Source of the DNA: JAMQKA01 sp031569985
Lineage (GTDB): Bacteria > Bacteroidota > Rhodothermia > Balneolales > Balneolaceae
Direction: 5' to 3'
DNA length: 64,000 nt
Assembly (NCBI RefSeq): GCF_031569985.1
Contig: NZ_JAMQKA010000029.1
Span: 1-64,000, forward strand
How positions within the stretch are numbered: the stretch's first letter is position 1; every line of letters starts with the position of its first letter. Under the pieces are notes generated by a model. That model made no database searches. It was not told the origin of the DNA and saw only the letters and a list, made by a program, of their open reading frames with translations. Below are positions 8,918-18,693 of the stretch, in pieces. A program made the position numbers and the translations under genes.

Positions 8918-11770
8918 CTATTTACTACCTGCCAGCAGTTCCGCAGGGTGGAACGCTTTACGACCGGTGCCATCCATAATCTGGTGACGGCAGGAAAAGC
9001 CTGGAGCACAAATCAGGGCGTCTTCGGGTAGTTCCCGCAAGGATGGGAAGAGTACAAGCTCACCGATATCCATCGATACTTTGTAATGCTCCTTTTCATA
9101 TCCGAAGCTGCCGGCCATCCCACAACAACCGGTTGCCAGGTTTACTGGTTCAAATCCAGCTTTTTTAAGAGCTTTAAGTGTTGGGTCCATACCTACCAGC
9201 GATTTAGCGTGGCAGTGTCCATGCACATACACTTTAGCTTTCTTTTGGTAATTAAGTTTTTTATCCGATTGGTTAATAAATTCTTCAAACTGATAGGTGC
9301 GCTCAGAGATTAGTTCAGCCTTGTCCAGGTCTTCTTCTTTGCAGAGGTCCAGGTATTCATCTCGAAGGGTCAGTATCTCTGATGGTTCAAGTCCAACTAT
9401 GGGAATACCTCTGCTGGCGTAGTTATATAGGGAAGGGATATTTCTGTAAACCAGTTGTTTAGCCAATGCCACCAATCCCTTCGAGAGATGTATTCGCCCC
9501 AGTTCAGCAATGTTTGGAACAATAACTTCATATCCCAGTGATTCAAGGATTTCTACGGCTGCTTTCCCGATATCCGGTTCATGGTAGTCGGTGAAGATGT
9601 CAGCCAATAACACAACCTTGTCATTTGCCCTCTGCTTTTGGTATCCATGAAACCATGTCCTGAATCGTTGATTAGCAAATTCAGGCAGATTTCGTTTTGG
9701 GTGGATACCAAGGAATTTTTCGAGGAGTTCTTTTCCCACGAGACTATTAATTAACCAGTTGGTTATTTGCGGAAAGGCACTTGCCAGTGGATAGAGAGCT
9801 CCTGCCTGGCCGAAAAAACGCTCGGCGAGTGTAATCCCGTTCTCCTGATGCCACCCCTGCATAAACTCGGCTTTCATCCGTGCCATATCCACATTGGCCG
9901 GACACTCGCTCTTGCAGGCTTTGCAGCTGAGGCAGAGGTCCAGGGCATCTTTTAGCTCTTTTGATTTGAATGCGTCCTTTTGCTTACCGGAAAAGAGCTG
10001 CCGGAAAAGGTTTGCTCGTCCCCGGGTAGTATCTTTCTCTTCTTTGGTGGCCATATAGGAGGGGCACATTGTGCCACCACTCTCGGCAAGTTTACGACAA
10101 ACCCCGGCACCGTTGCACAGTTCCAGTGCTTCTCCGAAGCTGCCCTCTTTGCGCCAGTTAAATTCAGTATCCACCTCTGCTTTCCTGTACGTAGTCGGGG
10201 AAACCCGAAGATCCTCATCAATCGGTTTTGCACGTATGATTTTGCCAGGGTTGAAAATATAGCTGGGATCCCAGATCTCCTTTACTTTTTGGAGAAGTGG
10301 GATCATCTCTTTGCCAAGCACTTTTTCGATATAGGGAGCACGGGCCCGGCCGTCGCCGTGTTCACCTGAAAGAGACCCATTATAACTGCGCACAAGGTCC
10401 GCAATATCATCAGCCATATCCTTCATCTTCTGGACGCCTTCGGCCGTATGGATATCGATGACCGGCCGCAGGTGTAGCTCCCCAACCGAAGCGTGCGCAT
10501 AAAACACGCAATTGGTGTCGTACTTGTCTAAAAGCTTTTTGAAGTCGTCAACGTAATCGGGCAGATCCTGCACGCGAACGGCAGTATCCTCACAGAATGA
10601 AGGAGAAGGGGCGCTTGAACCCAGCCCCATAAGCAGGCCCAACCCTGCTTTCCTTAGCTCCCAAACACGGTTGACTTCATCCGTGTTGGTAAGAATAGGG
10701 TGAGCGTATCCAAATCCATTTGAACGTAATCGCTTTTTGAGGTCAGTTGCTCTTTTCTCAATTTCATTCTGTTTTTGTCCCTCAAGCTGGATAATAAGGA
10801 TACATTCTGGCTCTCCATCCAGGAAAAAGCGATTCTTTCGCTGCTCAATGTTGCCTTTTGTGGCATCCAGGATGATGCTGTCGACCAATTCCACCGCTGC
10901 GGGTTCGTACTTCACAATCTCAACGGTAGCCTCCATCGCTTCTCGCAGGGAGTTGAAGTGGGGAACCATTACCAGTTTGCAGGGGTCCAGCGGTTCAAGG
11001 TTCACTTTTGCCGACACGGTCATCGCCAGCGTGCCTTCACTCCCACAGAGGAGTTCCGCCATATTGAAAGGTCTCCCATCGGGGGCAAAGGGTTGCATGC
11101 TGCAGAGCTTGTCGAGCACATATCCGGTGTTTCGTCGTATAATCTCGGGATGGGGATACGCTTCCAGTATTTTCTGGCGATGTTCTTCGATAAGCTGCAA
11201 GACTCCCCGGTAGATATCACCTTCAAGGTTATTAAGCTTCTTCTTCTCCTCAAGCTCTTCAGGGGATAAAGGTTTGAAAACGGCTCGGGATCCATCACTT
11301 AGAATAGTCTCAATTTCCAGGATGTGATCCCGGGTTGTGCCATATTTGATCGAAAAGGATCCGCATGAGTTGTTGCCAATCATTCCACCAAGCATACAGC
11401 GGTTCGTGGTGGCGGTGTCTGGCCCAAAGATCAGGTCGTGTTTGCAGGCCTCTCGGTTTAGCGTATCCCGGATAACCCCGGGCTCAACGCGGGCTCTCCG
11501 TCCCTTGGGATCAAGATCCAATATCCTGGTCATATGCCGTGATACATCCATAATCACCCCGTTACCTGTTGTTTGTCCTGCCAGGCTGGTGCCGGCACTC
11601 CTGGGGGTAATGGTAAACCGCTCCTTGTTAGCCCTTTGTACGAGCTCCTGGATATCCCTGGGCCTTTGAGGAAAGGCTACTCCCCTGGGCATCTCTTCAT
11701 ACATGGAAGCATCATTTGCATAAAGTCGCCGGGTTTGTGAGTCGGTCTTAATTTGGAGTGAATCGGGCAT
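8918..11770 (-). CDS. FAD-linked oxidase fused to 4Fe-4S/CCG-domain protein (YdiJ/D-2-hydroxyglutarate dehydrogenase type)
   Basis: The 950-residue enzyme combines a GlcD-like FAD-binding half and a GlcF-like Fe-S half. The N-terminal PCMH-type FAD domain (TPRSAGTSLAGQTTGNG, MLGGMIGNNSCGS) is followed by the FAD-oxidase C-terminal domain with LHLRPVIDIHT and SGEHGDGRAR. Fe-S segments include CNGAGVCRK and CLSCKACKSECP near 550-615, and a CCG domain with GCCGMAGSFGYEKEHY lies near 880. The architecture and length match E. coli YdiJ and bacterial D-2-hydroxyglutarate dehydrogenases; D-lactate is the main alternative substrate. Electrons probably pass to quinone. The next gene on the same strand is an L-2-hydroxyglutarate oxidase homologue, which supports the 2-hydroxyglutarate assignment. 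Confidence 0.85.
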   Translation of the reverse strand: MPDSLQIKTDSQTRRLYANDASMYEEMPRGVAFPQRPRDIQELVQRANKERFTITPRSAGTSLAGQTTGNGVIMDVSRHMTRILDLDPKGRRARVEPGVIRDTLNREACKHDLIFGPDTATTNRCMLGGMIGNNSCGSFSIKYGTTRDHILEIETILSDGSRAVFKPLSPEELEEKKKLNNLEGDIYRGVLQLIEEHRQKILEAYPHPEIIRRNTGYVLDKLCSMQPFAPDGRPFNMAELLCGSEGTLAMTVSAKVNLEPLDPCKLVMVPHFNSLREAMEATVEIVKYEPAAVELVDSIILDATKGNIEQRKNRFFLDGEPECILIIQLEGQKQNEIEKRATDLKKRLRSNGFGYAHPILTNTDEVNRVWELRKAGLGLLMGLGSSAPSPSFCEDTAVRVQDLPDYVDDFKKLLDKYDTNCVFYAHASVGELHLRPVIDIHTAEGVQKMKDMADDIADLVRSYNGSLSGEHGDGRARAPYIEKVLGKEMIPLLQKVKEIWDPSYIFNPGKIIRAKPIDEDLRVSPTTYRKAEVDTEFNWRKEGSFGEALELCNGAGVCRKLAESGGTMCPSYMATKEEKDTTRGRANLFRQLFSGKQKDAFKSKELKDALDLCLSCKACKSECPANVDMARMKAEFMQGWHQENGITLAERFFGQAGALYPLASAFPQITNWLINSLVGKELLEKFLGIHPKRNLPEFANQRFRTWFHGYQKQRANDKVVLLADIFTDYHEPDIGKAAVEILESLGYEVIVPNIAELGRIHLSKGLVALAKQLVYRNIPSLYNYASRGIPIVGLEPSEILTLRDEYLDLCKEEDLDKAELISERTYQFEEFINQSDKKLNYQKKAKVYVHGHCHAKSLVGMDPTLKALKKAGFEPVNLATGCCGMAGSFGYEKEHYKVSMDIGELVLFPSLRELPEDALICAPGFSCRHQIMDGTGRKAFHPAELLAGSK

Positions 11771-11931
11771 ATGGTGCGGTATTTATATTCGTATTTGAAT
11801 CTCTAACGTAAGAAATTCAGGAGTGTAGGCAAAGAAGGGCGTGTCCTTGGTTACGTTTATTCACAGGTATGAATCTGCATCGACAGTAGAAGCCTGCTGC
11901 CAAAGGTGTAAAGGTAGTTACGAATCTATAT

Positions 11932-13134
11932 CTACAGATCGAAATTCCGCTCGGCGCGCTTCACTACTTCATCCCCGATAGCCAGGCCTGCCGTGGCAGC
12001 AGGACTTGGGGCATTCAGGATGTGAATTTCGTTGCGGGTTGTCTCAAAATGGAAATCATCCAGGATCTGCCCATTTGGTTTCAGTGCCATGGCTCGTACC
12101 CCCGAGGGGGAGGTGACAAGATCATTCTCACTGATGGCGGGAATTAGTCTCTGCAGGTCCTCAACAAACGCTTTTTTAGAAAAGGAGCGGTAGTACTCAT
12201 CCAGTCCCATGCGCCAGTGCTGCTTGGCCAGGTTCCAGAACCCGGGGAAATTGATCGTTTCAATGGTTTCATTGAGATCAAATGAGAGTTTATTGTATCC
12301 CTCACGTTTGAATGCAAAAACTGCATTGGGACCACATTCTATACCTCCGAGGACCATTTTGGTGAAATGAACCCCTAAAAACGGGAATGCAGGATTGGGC
12401 ATCGGGTAGATCAAGCCGTTCACCAGGTGCGCGGCATCGGGTTTCAGCTCGTAGTATTCACCGCGGAAAGGCACAATTTGTATTTCGCTGCGCACGCCAG
12501 CCGATTCCGCTACATGGTCGCTGTAGAGTCCCGCGCAGTTGATCAGCCAGGATGCCTCAAAATGGTCACTTTCTGTAACAGCTACAACATGCCCGTTCTG
12601 GTGATGTACATTTTTTACCTCTTGATTGAATTTAACTTCATTGCCTTTTTCTTCGATGAGCTCTTTCTGTTTTTCGCAGACACCCACAAAATCAACGATA
12701 CCTGAACAGGGAACATGGATCGCTTTCACACCACTGGCATGCGGTTCGATTTCAGCCAGCCGCTCCGGCCCAATCATCTCAATGTCTTCAATCTCGTTAA
12801 TCTGGCCGGTCTCATAGATTTTTTCCAACCTGGGGATGTCTTTCTCTTCAGTGGCAACAATCACTTTGCCGCAAATTTCATATGCTACCTCATGCTCTTC
12901 ACAAAAGTCTACCAGCTGGTGTCGCCCATTCACACAGTTTTTTGCCCTATAACTATTTGGTTTGTAATAAATTCCGGAATGAATGACGCCTGAATTGTGC
13001 CCCGTTTGGTGCGCAGCCACCCGGTCTTCCTTGTCAAGAACCAAGATGTCAAGATCAGGATATTTTTGGGAAAGTTTATAAGCCGTTGAAAGGCCAACGA
13101 TGCCGGCTCCAACGATGATAAAATCGTATTTCAT
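11932..13134 (-). CDS. lhgO: L-2-hydroxyglutarate oxidase/dehydrogenase
   Basis: The 400-residue FAD protein of the DAO superfamily oxidises L-2-hydroxyglutarate to 2-oxoglutarate, a metabolite-repair or catabolic step. The dinucleotide-binding motif GAGIVGLSTAYKL starts at residue 8. The family signature TGHNSGVIHSGIYY lies near 45-58, and the C-terminal ATSPSGVRAM... PAATAGLAIGDEV part fits LhgO, which ends near 400 residues. It is on the same strand as the D-2-hydroxyglutarate-type dehydrogenase, 161 bp upstream of it, so the two may be co-transcribed. No clear Shine-Dalgarno is seen before ATG 13134. Confidence 0.9.
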   Translation of the reverse strand: MKYDFIIVGAGIVGLSTAYKLSQKYPDLDILVLDKEDRVAAHQTGHNSGVIHSGIYYKPNSYRAKNCVNGRHQLVDFCEEHEVAYEICGKVIVATEEKDIPRLEKIYETGQINEIEDIEMIGPERLAEIEPHASGVKAIHVPCSGIVDFVGVCEKQKELIEEKGNEVKFNQEVKNVHHQNGHVVAVTESDHFEASWLINCAGLYSDHVAESAGVRSEIQIVPFRGEYYELKPDAAHLVNGLIYPMPNPAFPFLGVHFTKMVLGGIECGPNAVFAFKREGYNKLSFDLNETIETINFPGFWNLAKQHWRMGLDEYYRSFSKKAFVEDLQRLIPAISENDLVTSPSGVRAMALKPNGQILDDFHFETTRNEIHILNAPSPAATAGLAIGDEVVKRAERNFDL

Positions 13135-13197
13135 ACAGAAAATAGTCTAAATTATTTAATTGCCGTCCAATATAAAAAATGTGCACTTAATAATAAT

Positions 13198-13225
13198 AAA
13201 GGAGGCCGGAAATACCGACCTCCTT
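13198..13225 (-). terminator. Rho-independent terminator after the susD-like gene
   Basis: On the minus strand, an AAGGAGGTCGG stem, a short TATTT loop and CCGGCCTCCTT are followed by TTATTATTATT. It lies about 25 bp beyond the SusD stop and ends the SusC/SusD transcript. Confidence 0.8.
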
Positions 13226-13250
13226 GGTAAAATTAATATTTATTGGATGG

Positions 13251-14603
13251 TTAATTGACATTTTCAGCTTCTGGAATGGGGAAGCTAATCCAGACGTTGT
13301 CTCCCGAACGATCAATAGGAAGGTTGTCCAGGCGATCGTAACGCCGCATATCTATCCACCGGTGTCCCTCGAAAAAGAGCTCATACCGGCGTTGGTTCAG
13401 CATTTCATTCGTAAGCGCTGCCTGGGTGGTGGACCCGCTGTAATCGGGGAGATCGGCTGCATTGCGGACTATATTGAGCAGGTCTTCCGCGTCATCCAGG
13501 TCAGAGCCCTGGTTCCTGTTGATGAGCGCTTCTGCCCTTAACAGAATCAGTTCGGCATTACGGATAATCGGGATGGAAGCCGTTGGGGAATCATAAACGG
13601 CCAGCCCGTAGTTACTGCTCAGGCCATCCAGGGCGGCCTCCGATTCGCGTAGTTCTACTTTCTCATCCACGCGGGCATCCCCATTTTCGGCATCCGCAAC
13701 AAACGAGGGATGTGCCACCCAGCTATCGCCGGAACCCGCTTGTGGATCTGCAAACACCGGATTGGTCTCATCGTTGGGTTGGGTGGTGAAGTCGTGGTAG
13801 ACGCCTGTGGCCAAGCTGCCGTCCTCGTCAATAAACGAGTTGTCCAATGCATCGAGTACAGCCTGCCAGTCGCTCATTTGATACGCTGCCACGCGCGCCT
13901 GGAGTGCCCGGTTGAACTGCTGGAATCCTTCTGAATCGTCAAAACCGGAGAACCCCGGTGGCAGATTAAAGATAAATTCAGCGTTGTCCAGGTCGGTATA
14001 CGCTTCATCGAGCAGGCTTTCAATCAGGGCGAATCCATCGGGCTTGCTGAGCATATCACCCACCGCATTGATATCATCGGTAACCTGCCGGCGAATACCG
14101 TTATTATTAGTCAAATTCAAAGCCAGCAGGTACTGGTAAGCTTTGATCGTTTTGGCGAATCCCAGTATTCCGTTCAGTTCCTCCGCGTTTACGGCCGGTG
14201 AATTGGAGGCTGCCTGGATCAGGATATTAGCCATCCGGATATTGGCATAGTAGGCCGACCACGGACGTGTGGTATAAAATGAACCGGGATCAAGCTGCGA
14301 ATTTTCCTTTCCAAGCAGATCACCGGTATTACGAGGCTCTGCTGAAAGGAAGCGATACATCTCGCGCCCGATCATGCCGTGGTTGATGAACCAGATGCGC
14401 ATATCCACCCGCATACCTGAAACAGTACCCACCGCCAAAGTTGAAAGATTTGGACGAGAGGGATTGTCCAGAACTACTTGCAGTTCGGTGTTATTGGGAT
14501 CAGCGCGGTCTTCAATGTCGATGATGTTGCATCCACTGATCCAAACTAGAGCCGCAAAGAAGATTGCGAAACTTGCCTTGTTTATTGTATTTAGTCGTTT
14601 CAT
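13251..14603 (-). CDS. SusD/RagB-family outer-membrane lipoprotein
   Basis: The 450-residue surface lipoprotein forms the substrate-capturing lid over a SusC-type TonB-dependent transporter. The lipoprotein signal ends at WISGC (Cys near residue 25), the family N-terminal segment NPNNTELQ-like is present (ADPNNTELQVVLDNP), and the SusD C-terminal signature RRYELFFEGHRWIDMRRYDRL is near 420. It is translationally linked to the SusC gene: the two are 8 bp apart, with an AGGGGGG Shine-Dalgarno in the junction. No glycan hydrolase, peptidase or anti-sigma gene is nearby, so the substrate cannot be inferred. Confidence 0.93.
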   Translation of the reverse strand: MKRLNTINKASFAIFFAALVWISGCNIIDIEDRADPNNTELQVVLDNPSRPNLSTLAVGTVSGMRVDMRIWFINHGMIGREMYRFLSAEPRNTGDLLGKENSQLDPGSFYTTRPWSAYYANIRMANILIQAASNSPAVNAEELNGILGFAKTIKAYQYLLALNLTNNNGIRRQVTDDINAVGDMLSKPDGFALIESLLDEAYTDLDNAEFIFNLPPGFSGFDDSEGFQQFNRALQARVAAYQMSDWQAVLDALDNSFIDEDGSLATGVYHDFTTQPNDETNPVFADPQAGSGDSWVAHPSFVADAENGDARVDEKVELRESEAALDGLSSNYGLAVYDSPTASIPIIRNAELILLRAEALINRNQGSDLDDAEDLLNIVRNAADLPDYSGSTTQAALTNEMLNQRRYELFFEGHRWIDMRRYDRLDNLPIDRSGDNVWISFPIPEAENVN

Positions 14604-14611
14604 GGTCCCCC

Positions 14612-17600
14612 CTAAAAGTCGATGTTTAAGTGAGCATAGAACTGCTTGGAAGAGGGGAACGGCGTAACCTCAACTCCGCGGCCAATCGGTTGATTGCCAA
14701 AGTTCGATACTTCGGGATCATAGCTGCGGTACGGCGTAATCGTAAACAGGTTTGTTGCCGAAACTCCAACCCGAACGCCCCTGATGGCGTTATTAAGGGA
14801 AGCGAAGGCAGAGACCGGCACATCGTAATACAGGCCGATTTCCCGCATACGCAGGTAGCTGGCATCCTGGATAAAATGATCGGCACTTATACCCAGCAGA
14901 GCCAGACGTTTGATAGCGTTTGTTTCGGTGCCGTCAAGGCCGGCTGCCTCAAGCCTAAAATCAGCAATATCCAAGTCGGTGTCATCGTAATCATTCGTTG
15001 TGCCGTTCAGGTCAAACAGCAGTTCCGTAAGATTGAGGTTGTCACCACCCTTTTTCCAGTGAAGCAGGAAATTCAGGCTTAAGTTGTTGAAAATTCTGAC
15101 ATCGTTGGAAAATGACATCTGGAAGTCGGCTTCGCCATCTCCCAGCTTCTTGGTAATTATTGACAAGCTGCCCTCTTCTTCCGAGACTACATTGCCATCG
15201 TCATCCCTGTACACAAGATCTCCATTTGTGTCCAATTCAGGATCCGAACCCACGATCTGAGTAGCAGATTCTCCTTCTTCTATGCGATATTGCCCCAGTG
15301 AGGTCCCAAAACCGCCACCCTCTATATCAAATGGTGGAACTGGTAGATCAGTTACTTTTGACCAGTTTTTCCAGAAATTGATGGAAGAATTCCACCTGAA
15401 GTTGGCGGTGTTAAAAGGCAGCAGGTTCAACCCTACTTCGACACCTCGGTTCCACATGCTGCCGGAGTTGAAACTTTCAAAATCAAAACCGGTAGAGGGT
15501 TCGAGCTCGCGCTGCAGCAACATGTCTTCAATGCTTTTTTGATAAACTGTTAACTCCAGCGAACCAAATCCGCTGGCCAGACTGGCGTCAATCCCGGCTT
15601 CGATTTCAGTTTGTCGTTCCGGTTTCAGGTTCTCCACACCACGGGTTTCATCGATTAATACACCACCGAGACCGGCGATGTTCGATGGACCCAGCGAAGT
15701 GAATTTGGCGCCAAAGGTTGAAAGGTTGCCTGTTTGCCCAAACGCCACACGGAGCTTCAGGTTTTCCAAGGTTCCGCTGTTCCAGAAGTCCTCATTTGTA
15801 AGATTCCAAGCCAGGGAGGCTTTGGGGTAGAGATAGAATTTACCGACATCACCATTGCGGTCCGATTTATCAAATCGGAGTCCCGCTGTAAAGATATAGG
15901 TATCATCAAAGTTGAGTTCCTCTTGTAGGAAAAATCCGCGATCGCGCTGGAAAACTTTGGTCTGGTCCGCATTTAATTCAACAGCTTGGTCTACGTTGGT
16001 TTGGGTACCCAGGATATTGTTGGCAATGGTCAGGATCCGGTTTTGGTCATTGTTGAATGATGTGTACCCGGCCTGAGATGTAATTGTAAGGTTGTTGCCG
16101 GTGGTAAAAGTATGGACGAGGATAGCACTGGTGTTGGTGTTAAGATTATCAGTTGCTGTTTCAATTAGTGTTCCCGGCGACCCGCTTATGCGCTCAAACT
16201 GAAGCTCCGAAGGGAAAATGAGCTTGTTGTTTTGGCTGAAAAAGTCAACCCCGCCATTGAATGTAAAGGTGAGGAAATTATTGGGTTTCTGCCAGATATT
16301 GAAATTGGCTTTTACCGAGGTTGAGACGCGATCAACACCCTCTCCATTGGAGAAAAGGTCACGGGTTTGTAGTGGGTTGGAGGTATTAAAAGGATGATCC
16401 GGGTATAATCCATCTTCGTTCGGTCTCAGGTCGATGAAGTTGGGAGTGGCTGTCATGGCCACACCAAAGGTCGTGCCCGAGTTGTCATTGTTTGTAAGGC
16501 CCCGAAAGGCTTGCGAATGCACATAATTACTGGAAACGGCGACATTCAGACTGGGACTGAACCGGTGATCCATATTGGCCCGGATCGACTGGCGTTCATA
16601 TCCCGTAGTGGGGATAATGCCTTCGTCGTCCTGTAGGGAACCACTTACAAAGAAGGAGGTATTCTCGTTGCCAAAGCTGGTGCTCAGCGTGGTTTTGGAT
16701 AATAACCCTTCCTGGCCATACATCTCCTCTTCGTAGTCAATAAATCGATTCTGAGACTGGGCCTCTTCAAACAGGGTGCGCCCGGTAGAGCCAAAAGCAG
16801 AATCCGCCGTGGCAACGGTGAAGTCACGCATACCCAGCTTTTTCTGAATTGTGGTAAAGCCCACCCGTTGGGACAAGCTAAACAGCGGACCGCCCGAGGT
16901 GCCGCGCTTGGTAGTAATAATAACAACACCGCCGGAGGCTCGTTGCCCGTAAATTGCTGCCGCTGAAGCTCCCTTCAGGATCTCAATGCTCTCGATATCC
17001 TCGGGATTCAGATCGGCAATGCGGTTAACAGGGTTGTCCTGGTTGGAGGCACTACCCCCGCCGGCTGCTGCAGTTACAGCATTGGATCCGTTGGGAATAT
17101 CATCATTATTGTAATAGATACCGTCCACAATATAGAGTGGCTGCGAAGCCCCGTTGATACTGGTTACTCCGCGCAAACGGATGGAGATCCCTCCGCCCGG
17201 AGCACCCGAGTTGGCACTGATTTCTGCCCCGGTCACTTTCCCGTACAGGTTCGAACTCAGGGTCTGGGCAGGCGATTTTCCAATGAGTTCTTCTGCAGAA
17301 ATCGAAGAAACAGAGTTGGCAAGGTTCTCTCGTTTTACAGTGGTGCCAAGTCCTGACACGACGACTTCACCCAGCTCTGCAATATCCTGCCGGAGTGTTA
17401 CATCCAGGGTCCCCGTATTGGAATCTACCGGGAACGTCTTGGTCTGATAACCGATATATGAAAACACTAACGTTGCACTCGAACCCTGCAGCTCAATTTC
17501 ATACTCCCCCTGGCTGTTTGTGACGACGCCAGATCCTGTTTCCTGAACCTGGATGGTTACGCCGATCAGGGGTTGATCGGTTTGTTCTTCAGTTACTGTT

Positions 17601-17707
17601 CCTGAAACAGTAAACTGGGCTACTGTTGCATAAGAAAAACCCAAAAGAAAGGTTGCAACAGCTAATACTAACAGTAGATTGGAGAAACTTCTGTCGCTTT
17701 TTTTCAT
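14612..17707 (-). CDS. SusC/RagA-family TonB-linked outer-membrane transporter
   Basis: The 1031-residue protein has a signal peptide (residues 1 to about 30), then a carboxypeptidase-like regulatory domain (about 33-105, VSGTVTEEQTDQPLIGVTI), then a plug domain with the SusC signature (LRGVTSINGASQPLYIVDG, IESIEILKGASAAAIYGQRASGGVVIITTK), then a 22-strand-type barrel ending in the aromatic terminus AHLNIDF. It imports an unknown ligand with TonB energy, using the downstream SusD protein as lid. GGAGC precedes the ATG. The 281-bp gap before it, shared with the divergent TlpA gene, probably contains the promoter, but no full TAnnTTTG match was found. Confidence 0.94.
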   Translation of the reverse strand: MKKSDRSFSNLLLVLAVATFLLGFSYATVAQFTVSGTVTEEQTDQPLIGVTIQVQETGSGVVTNSQGEYEIELQGSSATLVFSYIGYQTKTFPVDSNTGTLDVTLRQDIAELGEVVVSGLGTTVKRENLANSVSSISAEELIGKSPAQTLSSNLYGKVTGAEISANSGAPGGGISIRLRGVTSINGASQPLYIVDGIYYNNDDIPNGSNAVTAAAGGGSASNQDNPVNRIADLNPEDIESIEILKGASAAAIYGQRASGGVVIITTKRGTSGGPLFSLSQRVGFTTIQKKLGMRDFTVATADSAFGSTGRTLFEEAQSQNRFIDYEEEMYGQEGLLSKTTLSTSFGNENTSFFVSGSLQDDEGIIPTTGYERQSIRANMDHRFSPSLNVAVSSNYVHSQAFRGLTNNDNSGTTFGVAMTATPNFIDLRPNEDGLYPDHPFNTSNPLQTRDLFSNGEGVDRVSTSVKANFNIWQKPNNFLTFTFNGGVDFFSQNNKLIFPSELQFERISGSPGTLIETATDNLNTNTSAILVHTFTTGNNLTITSQAGYTSFNNDQNRILTIANNILGTQTNVDQAVELNADQTKVFQRDRGFFLQEELNFDDTYIFTAGLRFDKSDRNGDVGKFYLYPKASLAWNLTNEDFWNSGTLENLKLRVAFGQTGNLSTFGAKFTSLGPSNIAGLGGVLIDETRGVENLKPERQTEIEAGIDASLASGFGSLELTVYQKSIEDMLLQRELEPSTGFDFESFNSGSMWNRGVEVGLNLLPFNTANFRWNSSINFWKNWSKVTDLPVPPFDIEGGGFGTSLGQYRIEEGESATQIVGSDPELDTNGDLVYRDDDGNVVSEEEGSLSIITKKLGDGEADFQMSFSNDVRIFNNLSLNFLLHWKKGGDNLNLTELLFDLNGTTNDYDDTDLDIADFRLEAAGLDGTETNAIKRLALLGISADHFIQDASYLRMREIGLYYDVPVSAFASLNNAIRGVRVGVSATNLFTITPYRSYDPEVSNFGNQPIGRGVEVTPFPSSKQFYAHLNIDF

Positions 17708-17988
17708 ATTAGCTCCATTTATGTAATGCTATATTTGACAGAAAAGGCGGGAAATATAGCGCTGACCGTCTACCTGCTTTTCGCGCTGACTGGCAACGTT
17801 TGAAAAATAGGTAGGCTATTTGATACTAAGTTACTGATTTTAAATGAATTAAGCGATATTATGGGTTGTTTATTGAAGCAGGCAGAATAGCAAGTAGGGA
17901 ACATGATAAAGCGGACTTTTTTTCGGTAAGTAAACGTTATATTGGCCCTTCTAAGAAGAGGAAGATTTAATTTTAAATTAGTTACTAT

Positions 17989-18570
17989 ATGAAACTGTTG
18001 TACTCCTTAAAAAAGCTCATTCTGTTGTTAATGTTTACAAGCCTTTTGGTGGCGTGCAGTTCTGAGAAACAAGAATCATCCACTCCAAAGGCTGAATCTG
18101 CTACTTTACAAAACGATTCTACCGATACTGCAAAAAAATCAACTGCCGAAGCTCAGGCCGTTGAACAAGCAACATTTACCGATTTAGAAGGCAATGCTGT
18201 TGATATTGCTGAATTTGAAGGCAAAGTGGTGTTGATTGATTTTTGGGAAACCTGGTGTAAGCCCTGCCTGGCAAGCTTCCCGACGATGCAGCAGTTGATG
18301 GATGACTACCCAGAGCAATTTGTAGTTCTGGCCGTTACCCCGGGATTTCTTAACACGAAGGAAGATGCAAGCGAATTTTCCGGGGAAAATGACTATGATT
18401 TTGTTTACCTGTTTGATGAGAATAAGCTGCACCAAAAATTAAATGTGCAGGGCATTCCGTTTAAAGTGTTTGTGGATGCTGAAGGGAATTTTATAGAAAT
18501 GTCGATGGGGAGCAGGGGACCGGAGGGCGATTACAAACACGCAAAAGAAATTATTGAGAAGCACAGCTGA
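17989..18570 (+). CDS. TlpA/ResA-like thioredoxin-fold lipoprotein
   Basis: The 193-residue protein has a lipoprotein signal (LLVAC, Cys23), a low-complexity Ser/Thr/Glu linker (24-60) and a thioredoxin fold with the redox motif WCKPC (C90, C93) in DFWETWCKPCLASFP. The cis-Pro region is VQGIPFKVFVD. It should be a periplasm-facing thiol-disulfide reductase anchored by lipid, as in TlpA/ResA proteins that serve cytochrome c or copper-site assembly. No partner gene is adjacent, so its client is unknown. Confidence 0.87.
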   Translation: MKLLYSLKKLILLLMFTSLLVACSSEKQESSTPKAESATLQNDSTDTAKKSTAEAQAVEQATFTDLEGNAVDIAEFEGKVVLIDFWETWCKPCLASFPTMQQLMDDYPEQFVVLAVTPGFLNTKEDASEFSGENDYDFVYLFDENKLHQKLNVQGIPFKVFVDAEGNFIEMSMGSRGPEGDYKHAKEIIEKHS

Positions 18571-18627
18571 ACTATATACGCCCGTTCTTAGTTTCAGTTT
18601 GAGTGTAAATCAAAAGAGGGCGGTTAC

Positions 18628-18659
18628 TTTGATTGACTATAGAATAACGAGTATCTTTA
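18628..18659 (+). promoter_or_regulatory. Bacteroidota-type promoter of ahcY
   Basis: TTTG at 18628-18631 and TATCTTTA at 18652-18659 are 20 bp apart. This fits the Bacteroidota -33 TTTG / -7 TAnnTTTG pattern with one mismatch in the -7 box. It ends 34 bp before the ahcY ATG. The call is by pattern only. Confidence 0.5.
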
Positions 18660-18693
18660 TCCAACAATAGAAATTCAAAAACTGAAAAATTTT

